Assembly: GCF_900142135.1 (NCBI RefSeq)
Contig: NZ_FQZU01000012.1
Span: 1-64,000 of the forward strand
DNA: 64,000 bases
Direction: 5' to 3'
Source of the DNA: Desulfatibacillum alkenivorans DSM 16219
GTDB taxonomy: Bacteria > Desulfobacterota > Desulfobacteria > Desulfobacterales > Desulfatibacillaceae
The notes beneath the pieces were generated by a model. That model was not told where the DNA came from. It ran no database searches and saw only the letters and a program-made list of their open reading frames with translations. Position numbers and translations under genes: made by a program. Every line of letters begins with the position of its first letter. The first letter of the stretch is position 1. Of the stretch, positions 18,437-27,208 are shown in pieces.

Positions 18437-19572
18437 CCGGCCGAGTTTTTTCCCAGCAGCTTTTCATAAGCCCGCAGGTGATTCTCCACAAACTCGCTTT
18501 GGGAGAAAGCCTTGCGGGCTTTTTGCGTCCATCCCCCCCGGCTGACCAGGATGACTCCGTCGGCAAGGGCCCGGGCGCTTCCCGGCTTCACAAGAATATG
18601 CCTGCCTGAAACCACTTCAGGCAAAGACCCCGCCCGGGTTGCAACCACCGGCTTATCCATGGCGCAGGCCTCGGCGCAGCAAAACCCGAATCCTTCGCTG
18701 AGGGAGGGAACAACCACGCAGTCCGCCGCCTGAATCCACTTTGGCAATTCATCTCCGGGGACGGAGTCCTTTATCAGGACGCTTTCCCATGGTAGGGATG
18801 CGGCCTTTTTTAAAATCCGCTTATATCCGGAAGCAGGCTCCCTGGAAAGAATCATGACAAGCAAGGCGTCCGGGACCTCCCTGCAGATCTTCGGGACGGC
18901 GTCCGCCAGATAGTCCGCGCCCTTCAGCATTCCCGGCCTGCCGTAGAACAGGTAGATGAACCGGGATTGTGGCAGGCCAATCTTTTTCCTGATTGATTTT
19001 TGGTCCTCGCCCTCCAATGGTTTGAAGCGCGTATAGTCCGGCGCAGGGTATGCCAAAAAGGTTTTATCCCTCGGAATTCCGTAGTGGGCCAGCCCCTTGC
19101 GGGTGCTTTGTGAGTTGCAGGAGTAGGCGTTAAAGGGCAGGGCAAGCACCGCTTTCTCCGCCGCGGCGCCCAGCCAGGCAGCCAAGCGGGGCAGCTTCAA
19201 CTCTTGCCACAACGGCCCCAGGACCTCATGGGCTGTTATTATGACCGGCTTGTTCAGGATTTTCCCCGCCAGCCAGGCGGGAAAGGCGCCGTTGTAGGTG
19301 GTGGTGTGGATAACGTCCGCGTCCTTGGCCTCCCGCAAGGCCAACTTCAATCCCAGAAGGCTGAACCACATGCGGTCTCCCCATTTGGGAACCCGAACCC
19401 GCTTCACTTGCACGCCGTTCCGAATTTCCTCCATGGGAGACCCTTTTAGGCCGCACGTGACAACGACGCATTCATGGCCCCTGGCGGCAAGCCCTTCGGC
19501 CAGCGCGGCGAACAAATTTTCGCCCCCTCCCACGTGGGGCGGGTAGTATTCCACGACAAAGCAGATTTTCAT
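18433..19572 (-). CDS. GT4-family glycosyltransferase
   Basis: 379 residues with a GT-B fold. The N-terminal acceptor domain begins ICFVVEYYPPHVGGGE. The C-terminal nucleotide-sugar site shows SLSEGFGFCCAEACAMDKPVVAT with the E-X7-E pair typical of GT4. Likely a cytoplasmic enzyme extending a lipid-linked glycan. Its ATG overlaps the stop of the upstream GT4 gene (ATGA), so the two are translated as a pair. Confidence 0.88.
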   Translation of the reverse strand: MKICFVVEYYPPHVGGGENLFAALAEGLAARGHECVVVTCGLKGSPMEEIRNGVQVKRVRVPKWGDRMWFSLLGLKLALREAKDADVIHTTTYNGAFPAWLAGKILNKPVIITAHEVLGPLWQELKLPRLAAWLGAAAEKAVLALPFNAYSCNSQSTRKGLAHYGIPRDKTFLAYPAPDYTRFKPLEGEDQKSIRKKIGLPQSRFIYLFYGRPGMLKGADYLADAVPKICREVPDALLVMILSREPASGYKRILKKAASLPWESVLIKDSVPGDELPKWIQAADCVVVPSLSEGFGFCCAEACAMDKPVVATRAGSLPEVVSGRHILVKPGSARALADGVILVSRGGWTQKARKAFSQSEFVENHLRAYEKLLGKNSAG

Positions 19573-20669
19573 CGGCGTTTTCCCGCAGTCTCCCGCGCCA
19601 GAGCCAGCATGGCGCCGGCGCTATTTTCCCACGAAAATTCCCTGGCCCGCTCCTTTCCTCTTTCCGCCATTTCCTTTTGCGTTATGGGATCTTTTAAAAC
19701 CCTCCCCATGGCCTGCGCCAGTTCCTCATGATCGTAAGGATCCACAAGCAGCGCCGCGTTGCCGGCCGTCTCGGGGATGGCTCCGGCCCGGCTTGCGATC
19801 ACGGGAGTTCCGCTTGCCATGGCCTCCAGGATGGGCAGGCCGAAGCCTTCGTACAGGGAAGGATACACAAAAAGCGTTGCGTTGCGGTACAGACCGGCAA
19901 GCTCTCCATCCGAGGTGTTTCCCAACGCGATCACCTTATTCCCCAACCCCAGGCGCCGGGCTTTTTCCAGCGCTAAGCCTTCCGAACCCTGAGTGTGGAC
20001 CAAAACCAAAGGCGCTTTCACTTTTTTATCCTGCACCAGAATTGTGTATGCATGCAGCAGCCGATCCAGGTTTTTATGGGGCCGGGCGCTGGCGCTGGCC
20101 AGGATGTAATCGCCGCTTTTTTTGCGGCTTGTTTCTTGTGGAAAAAAGATGGGATCGCAGGCGCCGGGAATGATGCTGACCTTGTCTCTGCTCACCCCGG
20201 TATGTTCGCAAATCCTGCTTTTGGAAAACCCGGACACCGTGACGATACGGTCCGCAGCCCTGGCCGACGCTCTGAAAAGGTTTTGCATGGCCTTTTTTTC
20301 CAAAGCTGAAAAACCGTGCACGGGCTCAAAGGGGATGGCGTCGTGCATGACAAGCAGCGAGGGGCGCGACAGGCGGACAGGGCAGATATTGCCAAAGGAC
20401 AGAACCGCATCGCAATGGCTGTCCTTTATGATCCCGGGCAGTAAAACCTGCTCCCACAGGACCCTGGCCCAGCGGGTTTGGGCGCTGATTGGCCCTTTGA
20501 TCACAGGAGCCGCGCCTTCCAGGCCGGGCAAGCCTTCCCGGCAGCCAAAGACGATCATCGCGTCTCCTTTCGCCGTCTGCGCCATGGCCTTGACCATGTT
20601 GACCAGATAGCGCTCCATGCCGCCGCCCTTGCCCGGGGCCAGGAATGTGGCGTTGATCCCCAATCGCAT
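19569..20669 (-). CDS. GT4-family glycosyltransferase
   Basis: 366 residues, GT-B fold, starting MRLGINATFLAPGKGGGMERY. The donor-site block SLYEGFGLPILEAMASGTPV carries the E-X7-E motif and resembles mannosyl/rhamnosyl transferases of the WbaZ/MtfB type. It lies between a DUF2304 gene (3 bases upstream) and another GT4 gene (4-base overlap) on the reverse strand. Confidence 0.9.
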   Translation of the reverse strand: MRLGINATFLAPGKGGGMERYLVNMVKAMAQTAKGDAMIVFGCREGLPGLEGAAPVIKGPISAQTRWARVLWEQVLLPGIIKDSHCDAVLSFGNICPVRLSRPSLLVMHDAIPFEPVHGFSALEKKAMQNLFRASARAADRIVTVSGFSKSRICEHTGVSRDKVSIIPGACDPIFFPQETSRKKSGDYILASASARPHKNLDRLLHAYTILVQDKKVKAPLVLVHTQGSEGLALEKARRLGLGNKVIALGNTSDGELAGLYRNATLFVYPSLYEGFGLPILEAMASGTPVIASRAGAIPETAGNAALLVDPYDHEELAQAMGRVLKDPITQKEMAERGKERAREFSWENSAGAMLALARETAGKRR

Positions 20670-20671
20670 GG

Positions 20672-21052
20672 CTATTTTTCATCTTCCTTTTCAGGTGCGG
20701 GCCAGATGCTTTTTAAGGCCCTGTTTTCCTCCCGAAGGATGGCCGTTTCCTGGGCCAACTCCGTAACCATGGTGGAAAGTCTTGAAATTTTAATGGAAAA
20801 ATGCAAGGTGATGAGCATGAAAAACAGGAGGCCGAACAAAAACAACGTGGTTGTGGGCAAAACCGCCCCGATGAGTTTGGTCAGGCCCACAAGCAGGTCG
20901 TACCAGAGCACCAGCACAAACAGGGCCGCACTGGTGACGAGCCACAACCAGGCGTATTCCTCCTTGAGTTTGCGTTTATGCACCAGACTGATGATGATGC
21001 CAAACAAGGCCACGCAAACCATGAGCGCAAAGATTTTCTGCCTCGGCGTCAT
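20672..21052 (-). CDS. DUF2304-family membrane protein
   Basis: 126 residues from ATG 21052 (MTPRQKIFALMV), with GGGGGG just before it; the longer frame to 21154 lacks such a site. It has three hydrophobic segments and then a coiled-coil tail with Leu/Glu heptads (RLSTMVTELAQETAILREE). DUF2304 proteins are commonly encoded beside GT2 glycosyltransferases, and here one is divergently encoded at 21208. A scaffold or flippase-partner role is inferred. Confidence 0.75.
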   Translation of the reverse strand: MTPRQKIFALMVCVALFGIIISLVHKRKLKEEYAWLWLVTSAALFVLVLWYDLLVGLTKLIGAVLPTTTLFLFGLLFFMLITLHFSIKISRLSTMVTELAQETAILREENRALKSIWPAPEKEDEK

Positions 21053-21207
21053 ATCCCCCCCTCCTAAATGATTTGACCAAAGCCCCGGGGCGTTATATGA
21101 ATACGCCTTCAGGCCTTGCTCTCCGGCTTTTTTCTCTAAGCCCTTGATTATCAAAGTATTGCCATAATAGCCAGTTTTAGGAATATCTCAAGGAAAAGTC
21201 CGGCAAA

Positions 21208-21942
21208 ATGCCCAAGCACGACCAAAAAACCGCATTTTTCAGGGTGATCGCCATCATCCCGGCCTTTAACGAGCAAAAAAATATCGCCCAAGTGATCCGG
21301 GGCATTCAAACCCATGCGCCTTTCGCCCAACCTTTGGTGGTGGACGACGGCAGCAAGGACGGAACCGCGGATTCGGCGCGGCGGGCCGGAGCCCGGGTGA
21401 TTCGCCTGCCGTTCAACCTGGGTTACGGCGCGGCCCTGCAAACCGGGTTCAAATTCGCCCTGGCCAACGGCTACGATTACGCCGTGCAGATCGACGGAGA
21501 CGGCCAGCACGATCCCCAAAGCCTGCCCATTTTGTTGAAACCCGTGCAGAAGGGCGAGGCGGACGTGGTTCTGGGATCCCGGTTTTTGGGGGAGGGGGCC
21601 TATTCCATGCCCGCCCTGCGCTACGCCGGGGTGATGGTGTTTCGCGTTTTGGTTTCCCTGCTGATCCGAAAAAAAATCACCGACCCCACCTCCGGCTTTC
21701 AAGCCTTGAACCGGGCCGCCATGGAGCGCTTTTACGCCAGCCCCCACTATCCGGCGGACTTCCCGGACGCCGATGTAATCATCATGCTGCACCGTGCGGG
21801 GTTGCGGGTTCTGGAAGCGCCTGTTATCATGCACCCCAACCCGGACGGCCGGTCCATGCACAAGGGGATGACCCCGGTGTATTATGTGTTTAAGATGTTT
21901 TTATCCATTTTTCTGGCCCTCATTCGCAAGAACCCCTTTTAA
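21208..21942 (+). CDS. GT2-family glycosyltransferase (dolichyl/polyprenyl-phosphate type)
   Basis: 244 residues with a GT-A fold. The nucleotide-binding VVDDGSKDGT is near residue 47 and the metal-binding IDGDGQHDP near residue 95. It resembles polyprenyl-phosphate mannose/glucose synthases without an added C-terminal membrane domain. It could load sugar onto a polyprenyl carrier for the GT-C enzymes encoded next to it. Confidence 0.88.
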   Translation: MPKHDQKTAFFRVIAIIPAFNEQKNIAQVIRGIQTHAPFAQPLVVDDGSKDGTADSARRAGARVIRLPFNLGYGAALQTGFKFALANGYDYAVQIDGDGQHDPQSLPILLKPVQKGEADVVLGSRFLGEGAYSMPALRYAGVMVFRVLVSLLIRKKITDPTSGFQALNRAAMERFYASPHYPADFPDADVIIMLHRAGLRVLEAPVIMHPNPDGRSMHKGMTPVYYVFKMFLSIFLALIRKNPF

Positions 21943-21969
21943 ACTCCCGGGCTTCAGCCAAGGATAGCC

Positions 21970-24078
21970 ATGGAAAACAGCACTGCCGAAAAAAATAACG
22001 CCGGGCTCCAACGTCCCGCACCCCAAACCAACAAACTGCTTATGATCCTCGCGGGCGCCGTCCTGGCCATGGCCGCCTTGTGGGTGTATTCCAATACCCT
22101 CTCCAGCCCTTTTGTGTTCGACGACGTGCCGTTCATCCAAAGGAACGCAAACATCGCCCTAAACGATTTGACTCTGGACAGCCTGAAAACCGCGGCCTTT
22201 GACTCCACCCGCCCCCTGGCCAACCTGAGCTTCGCCCTGAACTATTATTTTTCAGGAGGCAACGAGGCCGCCTATCACATGGTGAACATCGTCCTCCATT
22301 TTCTGGCCGGCCTGGGCATGTACTATCTGCTGCTATGCCTGCTTGCCGTCCCCGGAATAGGCCAAAAAAACGCCCCCTCTCAATGGGCGCCCTTCCTGGC
22401 GGCCTTGGTGTGGCTGGTTCACCCCGTGCACACCGGTGCAGTGACCTATATTGTGCAGCGCTCCGCCGTCATGGCGTCCATGTTTTGCTTGTGGTCCATG
22501 GCCATGTACATTAAGGCGCGTCTATCGCCGCCGGGCAAGGGACGGACGTATTGGGTCCTGTCCGTTGTCTTATGGGCGCTCGCCATGGGCGGCAAGGAAA
22601 TCGCCCTGGCCCTGCCTTTTGCAGCGTTGGTTTTTGAATGGTTTTTCTTTCAGGATTTACGTAAGGATTGGGCCGGCAAATTTGCGTTGATTTTGGGCGG
22701 GCTTCTGGCCGCATCCGTCATAGGGGCCTATTTGTTTCTGGGCTCCCATCCCCTGGACAGCATTTTATACGACTACAAGAATTTTGACTTCACCCTCAAG
22801 GAGCGCTTGCTGACCGAGCCGCGGGTGCTGGTTTACTACCTTAGCCTGCTTGTATATCCTTATCCCGGCAGGTTGATTTTGGATTACGGCATTCCCCCTT
22901 CCCAATCGCTTTTAAATCCCGCAACCACGTTCTATTCCATTCTGTTCATGGCCGGCTTGATCGCCGCTGCGTTACTGCTTGCCAAAAAGCGCCGCCTGGT
23001 TTCCTATGCCATTCTTTGGTTCTGCATCACCCTGTTTCTGGAGTCTTCGTTCATCCCCCTGGACCTGGCCTTTGAACATAGGCTGTATTTGCCTTCGGTC
23101 TTTCCCGTATTCGCAGTCGCCGCCTTGCTGCTTTCCAAAGAAAACCTTCGGAAGCCGGCTATTGCCAGCCTGCTGTGCATCGCCGTGATTTTTGGGGTGT
23201 GGACCCACCAGCGCAACACGGTCTGGCAAAGCGACGTTACGCTATGGCGGGATACGGTCGCCAAGGCCCCCAACAACGCCCGGGCGCACAATAATCTGGG
23301 GCTTGCCCTGGCCCATGCAGGCCAGGAAGAATCAGCTTTTAAAGAATTTCAGAAAGCCATTGAACTCAAGCCTGATTTCGCACAGGCCAATTACAATATC
23401 GGCATCAGCCTGGGCCACCAGGAAGAGCACGAAAAGGCCATTCCCTATTTTGAAAAAGCCGTAAAAAAGGAGCCGGAGAACGTCCTGTATCTGAACGACC
23501 TGGCCCTGGCCTACATGGGCGCGGGCAGGCTGGAAGATGCTATAACCCGCTTGTATCAGGCCCTGCGGATTGAGCCGGAATACGCCCCCACCCACAACAA
23601 TCTTGGGGTGGCCCTGGGCGGGCAGGCCATGGTGACTCAGGCCCTGGAGCATTTCAGAAAGGCCGTGGAAATATACCCGGATTACGTGGACGCCCACCGG
23701 AACCTGGGCATCCTGCTGGGCAACCTGGACAACCACCCCAAGGCCATCGCCGAGTTTGAAAAGGTGATCAAGTTGCAGCCCAGAGATCCCCAGGCGAACT
23801 TTTTGCTCGGCCGCTCCTATGCGGCCATCGGCAAATACGAAAAAGCCGTCCTGCATTTTAGGGAGACTCTGCAAGCGGCGCCAGACTACATTCCCGCCTT
23901 GTACAATGTTGGCTTGATCTACATGGGCAAGGAGAAATACGTTGAAGCGGCGAAGTATTTTGAGAGAATCCTTAAGATCAAGCCGGAAAACATGCAGGCT
24001 TCCAGGCAATTGAAAAAATGCATAGACGAGGCCAGGGCCAATGTTCAAGCGCAGAAAGAAGCGCTAAGCCCTGAGTAG
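21970..24078 (+). CDS. TMTC-like GT-C membrane protein with C-terminal TPR repeats
   Basis: 702 residues. The N-terminal ~400 residues have about ten transmembrane segments, with an early luminal-loop motif FVFDDVPFI resembling the acidic pair of GT-C/TMTC mannosyltransferases. From about residue 425 there are 7-8 TPR units (for example ARAHNNLGLALAHAGQEESA). This is the architecture of eukaryotic TMTC O-mannosyltransferases and their bacterial relatives. It likely transfers sugar from a polyprenyl-phosphate donor to exported protein or glycan. The gene follows the GT2 gene by 27 bases. Its last 15 bases overlap the converging radical SAM gene. Confidence 0.8.
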   Translation: MENSTAEKNNAGLQRPAPQTNKLLMILAGAVLAMAALWVYSNTLSSPFVFDDVPFIQRNANIALNDLTLDSLKTAAFDSTRPLANLSFALNYYFSGGNEAAYHMVNIVLHFLAGLGMYYLLLCLLAVPGIGQKNAPSQWAPFLAALVWLVHPVHTGAVTYIVQRSAVMASMFCLWSMAMYIKARLSPPGKGRTYWVLSVVLWALAMGGKEIALALPFAALVFEWFFFQDLRKDWAGKFALILGGLLAASVIGAYLFLGSHPLDSILYDYKNFDFTLKERLLTEPRVLVYYLSLLVYPYPGRLILDYGIPPSQSLLNPATTFYSILFMAGLIAAALLLAKKRRLVSYAILWFCITLFLESSFIPLDLAFEHRLYLPSVFPVFAVAALLLSKENLRKPAIASLLCIAVIFGVWTHQRNTVWQSDVTLWRDTVAKAPNNARAHNNLGLALAHAGQEESAFKEFQKAIELKPDFAQANYNIGISLGHQEEHEKAIPYFEKAVKKEPENVLYLNDLALAYMGAGRLEDAITRLYQALRIEPEYAPTHNNLGVALGGQAMVTQALEHFRKAVEIYPDYVDAHRNLGILLGNLDNHPKAIAEFEKVIKLQPRDPQANFLLGRSYAAIGKYEKAVLHFRETLQAAPDYIPALYNVGLIYMGKEKYVEAAKYFERILKIKPENMQASRQLKKCIDEARANVQAQKEALSPE

Positions 24079-25497
24079 GGCGTTTGCCGCGGTGAAAAAT
24101 CCGTGGGTCATGACCGCCGCGATTTCTCTGGCGCCGGTAGCCTGGCGAAGCACCGCCCGGGCGGCTCGAATATTTTGGGCCGGATTGCGCCTGGCCCGCG
24201 CCCGCAACTGCATCAACTCCCGGGCGCTCAGGCCTTGGGGAATGAAGACCGGCGCCTGCTGGCTCCAAGGCAGGGGGGCGCGATCATTTATCAGCCCCAG
24301 CGCCTTGGCGGTTTCGTATAGCTCGGCGCCCGGCAGGGGGTAAGGGAAGAAAAACTCCGTCACGTCGCTCTTCAGGGTTCCGGCTTTTGCAATGTTGCAA
24401 ACAATGTCCTCCCTGGTCTCCCACAAAAAGCCCATGAGAAAATAAACCATGGTCATGATTCCGTGGGACCGGCAGGCGGCCACCGCCTTCCTGACGTCTT
24501 CAAAGCAGAGGTCTTTTCTGATCAGAGCCAGGGTGTCGGCGTCCGGGCTTTCCGCGCCCATGCTCACCCCGCAAAGGCCGGCGGATTTCATGAGGCCGGC
24601 CAGCTCAGAATCCAAAGCGTCGGCCCGGGCGTTGCAAAGCCACCTGACGCCCGGCGCCTGCTTTTTCAATTCCCGGCACAAGTCCTTCAGCCAGGTCCGG
24701 GACGCGGTGAAGGTTTCCCCCCGCATGAAAAAATCCCGAATGCCCCAATGCTCCCGGCATTCCCTGATCTCCCGGACAAGGGACTCCGGGCTGCGAAGCC
24801 TGACGGCCGCTCCGCTCACTTTATGGGCCGGGCAAAAAACGCACCGGTGGCAACAGCCCCGGTTGGCCGAGATGGTCGCCATGGGCCGGGCCGTAACCGG
24901 GCTTCGGTACAACCTGTGGTTCAGCAAACGCCGGGCCGGAAAGGGCAGGGCGGTTATGTCGTTGTCCAGGCCGGGATCCGGCGTCTCTTCAAATGCATCC
25001 CCATGGCGCAGGGTGAATCCGGACGGAATCCTTTTGTCATTCGATTGAAAGAAATCTCGCAGCGTGAACTCCGTTTCCCCCCGGATGACTCCGTCCAAAG
25101 CGGAAAAGCGCTTTAGCAGGTCTTGACGGTCTATAAAACCCATGTGTCCGCCCCGTGTGATGATCATGGCCCGGGGCAGGATTTTTCTGATTTTTTCGGC
25201 CCAGGCAAGATCCTGCACATGCCCGGGATAGGTGGAGCTGATTACGACCATATCCGGTGCGAAGGCCCCAATGATTTTTTCGATTCCGCCCTTGGAAAGA
25301 CGCTCCGGCGCCGCATGGACGATCCGGCACGTTACGCCCAGATCCCCCAGAACCCCGGCCGCGTACATTTCCTCCACCGGCTCCCGGTACCTGAAAAAAG
25401 AGCCCTTGCCGATGTACGACTGGCAACGGTCTTCATACACATAAGGGCCGGGGAGCAAAAAAAGCGCCCGCCGGATTTTTTCGGGATTCAGGATCAT
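24064..25497 (-). CDS. B12-binding-domain radical SAM protein
   Basis: 477 residues. The N-terminal ~150 residues look like a cobalamin-binding Rossmann domain (VVISSTYPGH, ITRGGHMG). The radical SAM cluster motif appears as CCHRCVFC near residue 217, followed by a TIM-barrel region with VSMGAESPD. Such enzymes methylate or rearrange unreactive carbons in lipids, cofactors or peptides. It lies 3 bases downstream of a second radical SAM gene, and the target is unknown. Confidence 0.85.
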   Translation of the reverse strand: MILNPEKIRRALFLLPGPYVYEDRCQSYIGKGSFFRYREPVEEMYAAGVLGDLGVTCRIVHAAPERLSKGGIEKIIGAFAPDMVVISSTYPGHVQDLAWAEKIRKILPRAMIITRGGHMGFIDRQDLLKRFSALDGVIRGETEFTLRDFFQSNDKRIPSGFTLRHGDAFEETPDPGLDNDITALPFPARRLLNHRLYRSPVTARPMATISANRGCCHRCVFCPAHKVSGAAVRLRSPESLVREIRECREHWGIRDFFMRGETFTASRTWLKDLCRELKKQAPGVRWLCNARADALDSELAGLMKSAGLCGVSMGAESPDADTLALIRKDLCFEDVRKAVAACRSHGIMTMVYFLMGFLWETREDIVCNIAKAGTLKSDVTEFFFPYPLPGAELYETAKALGLINDRAPLPWSQQAPVFIPQGLSARELMQLRARARRNPAQNIRAARAVLRQATGAREIAAVMTHGFFTAANALLRA

Positions 25498-25500
25498 GGG

Positions 25501-26907
25501 TCAATACTGCTTTCTCAATTTGAGATACATGCTCAATACGCGCGGCCAGCTTGCCTTGACCATGGCTTTCATATGCAGGCCGTACACCGCCTGGTAAAGG
25601 GCGCGAAAAAGCCCGTTTTCAGGCAGTTCGACCAGCTTCATGACCAAAGGCTCCAGCTTGGGAAAGCGCACCAGCAGGGCGAAAAACTTGTGCAGGTTGA
25701 TCAGCCGCTCCCGGTCTTCCAAAGGGGCGATGCTGGTGTCGAACCAGCTTGCCGGGCATTGCTCCACCTGATCCTTGACCTGCTCCGGCGCCTGGGCGAA
25801 CTGCTCGGCCATGGCCGTGCCCGGATAGGGCTGGGCCAGGGAGCACCATGCATAGTACGGCTTGATTTCCTGATTCAGGCGCACGGTTTTCATGGCCTGC
25901 TGCAAGGTCTCGCCTGGCAGGCCGAGCATGTTGTAGGTCTGGATTTTTATCCCGGATGCATGGAGGATTTCAGCGCAGCGGCGAATGTCGTCGTCCGTGG
26001 TGCTCTTATTCAAGACCGTGCGCCGAAAATGCTCGTCCCCGCTTTCCAGGCCGAACTTGACCACCCGGCACCCGGCCCTGGCCAGGGCTCTGGCGCCTTG
26101 CTCGTCCAGCCTGTCCACCCGTACATTGCAGCAAAAGGGAACCTTGATCCGGCTGGCGTATTGGTCGGAAAATTCCAGAATCCAATCCGGGTCCACGGTG
26201 AAGATGTCGTCGTTAAAGTCGATGAATTTTGTCCCGAAGGTCTGCTTCAGGTATGCCGCCTCGTCCACCACGTGGGTTACGCTTCGGCGGCGCAAATACC
26301 GCCCCTTGCCCTTGAGGATGTCCTTCAAGGCCCGGTTATAGCAGTAGCTGCAATTATACGGGCAGCCCCGGCCGGTTATCATCTTGCGGAAGGGCAGCTT
26401 TTGGATGAACGGATAGTCTTTGAACAGGTTTTTCCGGCTGGGAATGGGGATTTGGTCCAGGTCCTCCACCAAATCCGCCGGCGGATTTTTATAAACCCGC
26501 CCCTCCCGTTTGATCCAAAATCCGTCTATGTCCACGGCCGGCCCCTTGCCGTTGATGGAGGCGGCAAGGGCCGGAAAGGCGTTTTCCCCCTCCCCCCTGC
26601 AAATGGCGTCCACACAGGGATGCTCGATCACTTCGGGAAAAAAAGTCGGGTGAGGTCCGCCCATGACCACCAAAGGCGCCGGGTTTATGAATTTCTTCAC
26701 CCAGGAGGCTGTCTCCAGCATTCCAGGATGCTCCCCCGTGCACACGGACATGGCGACCATTTCCGGAGAAAAGGCCTTGAGCTTGCGCGTCCAGCCCCGA
26801 TCCGGCAGAAAAAACTTCACCCTATGCCCTTGCCTTTCCAGCAATTCGCAAAGAATCAAGGGACCGGTCAGTTCTTCAAAAAAATTTTGGATAAACGCCA
26901 CCCTCAT
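25501..26907 (-). CDS. B12-binding-domain radical SAM protein
   Basis: 468 residues from ATG 26907 (MRVAFIQNFFEEL), chosen because CGGAGG lies just upstream; the frame extends to 26955 without such a site. It has an N-terminal cobalamin-binding region (VVMGGPHPTFFPE), the radical SAM motif CPYNCSYC near residue 200, and VKFGLESGDEH in the barrel. It is cotranscribed with the downstream radical SAM gene and divergent from the second TMTC-like gene. Confidence 0.86.
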   Translation of the reverse strand: MRVAFIQNFFEELTGPLILCELLERQGHRVKFFLPDRGWTRKLKAFSPEMVAMSVCTGEHPGMLETASWVKKFINPAPLVVMGGPHPTFFPEVIEHPCVDAICRGEGENAFPALAASINGKGPAVDIDGFWIKREGRVYKNPPADLVEDLDQIPIPSRKNLFKDYPFIQKLPFRKMITGRGCPYNCSYCYNRALKDILKGKGRYLRRRSVTHVVDEAAYLKQTFGTKFIDFNDDIFTVDPDWILEFSDQYASRIKVPFCCNVRVDRLDEQGARALARAGCRVVKFGLESGDEHFRRTVLNKSTTDDDIRRCAEILHASGIKIQTYNMLGLPGETLQQAMKTVRLNQEIKPYYAWCSLAQPYPGTAMAEQFAQAPEQVKDQVEQCPASWFDTSIAPLEDRERLINLHKFFALLVRFPKLEPLVMKLVELPENGLFRALYQAVYGLHMKAMVKASWPRVLSMYLKLRKQY

Positions 26908-27208
26908 GTCCCGCCTCCGAATATTACAGTTAGCCTTACGCGGGGCGCCTGTCAATATTCCTGTCGTCCCAAGCCCATGAAACGGAGGAAAAAAGCCGAA
27001 CAGCGGCGGCGTTCAACCGGGCGGGCTGGGCGCCCGGCACGCCTCCGGGCGTTCAGGCTTGCGCTAACCCGTGAAAACGGTTATATATCGGCAGGGTGGA
27101 TTTATTTTTAAAGAAAACTGCAGGGGCCGCCGCCCCATACTGCGAAAAACCAACCACGAACTGGTTTGCTCCCGATTTTTGCGCCCCTTTCCGGAAAGGC
27201 TGCCGGCT

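Noticed and set aside
27071-27208. N-terminal 46 residues of the second TMTC-like protein read from GTG 27071
   Set aside because: There is no ribosome site and the residues are not membrane-like; the TTG at 27209 with GGAAAGG upstream is preferred, though not proven.
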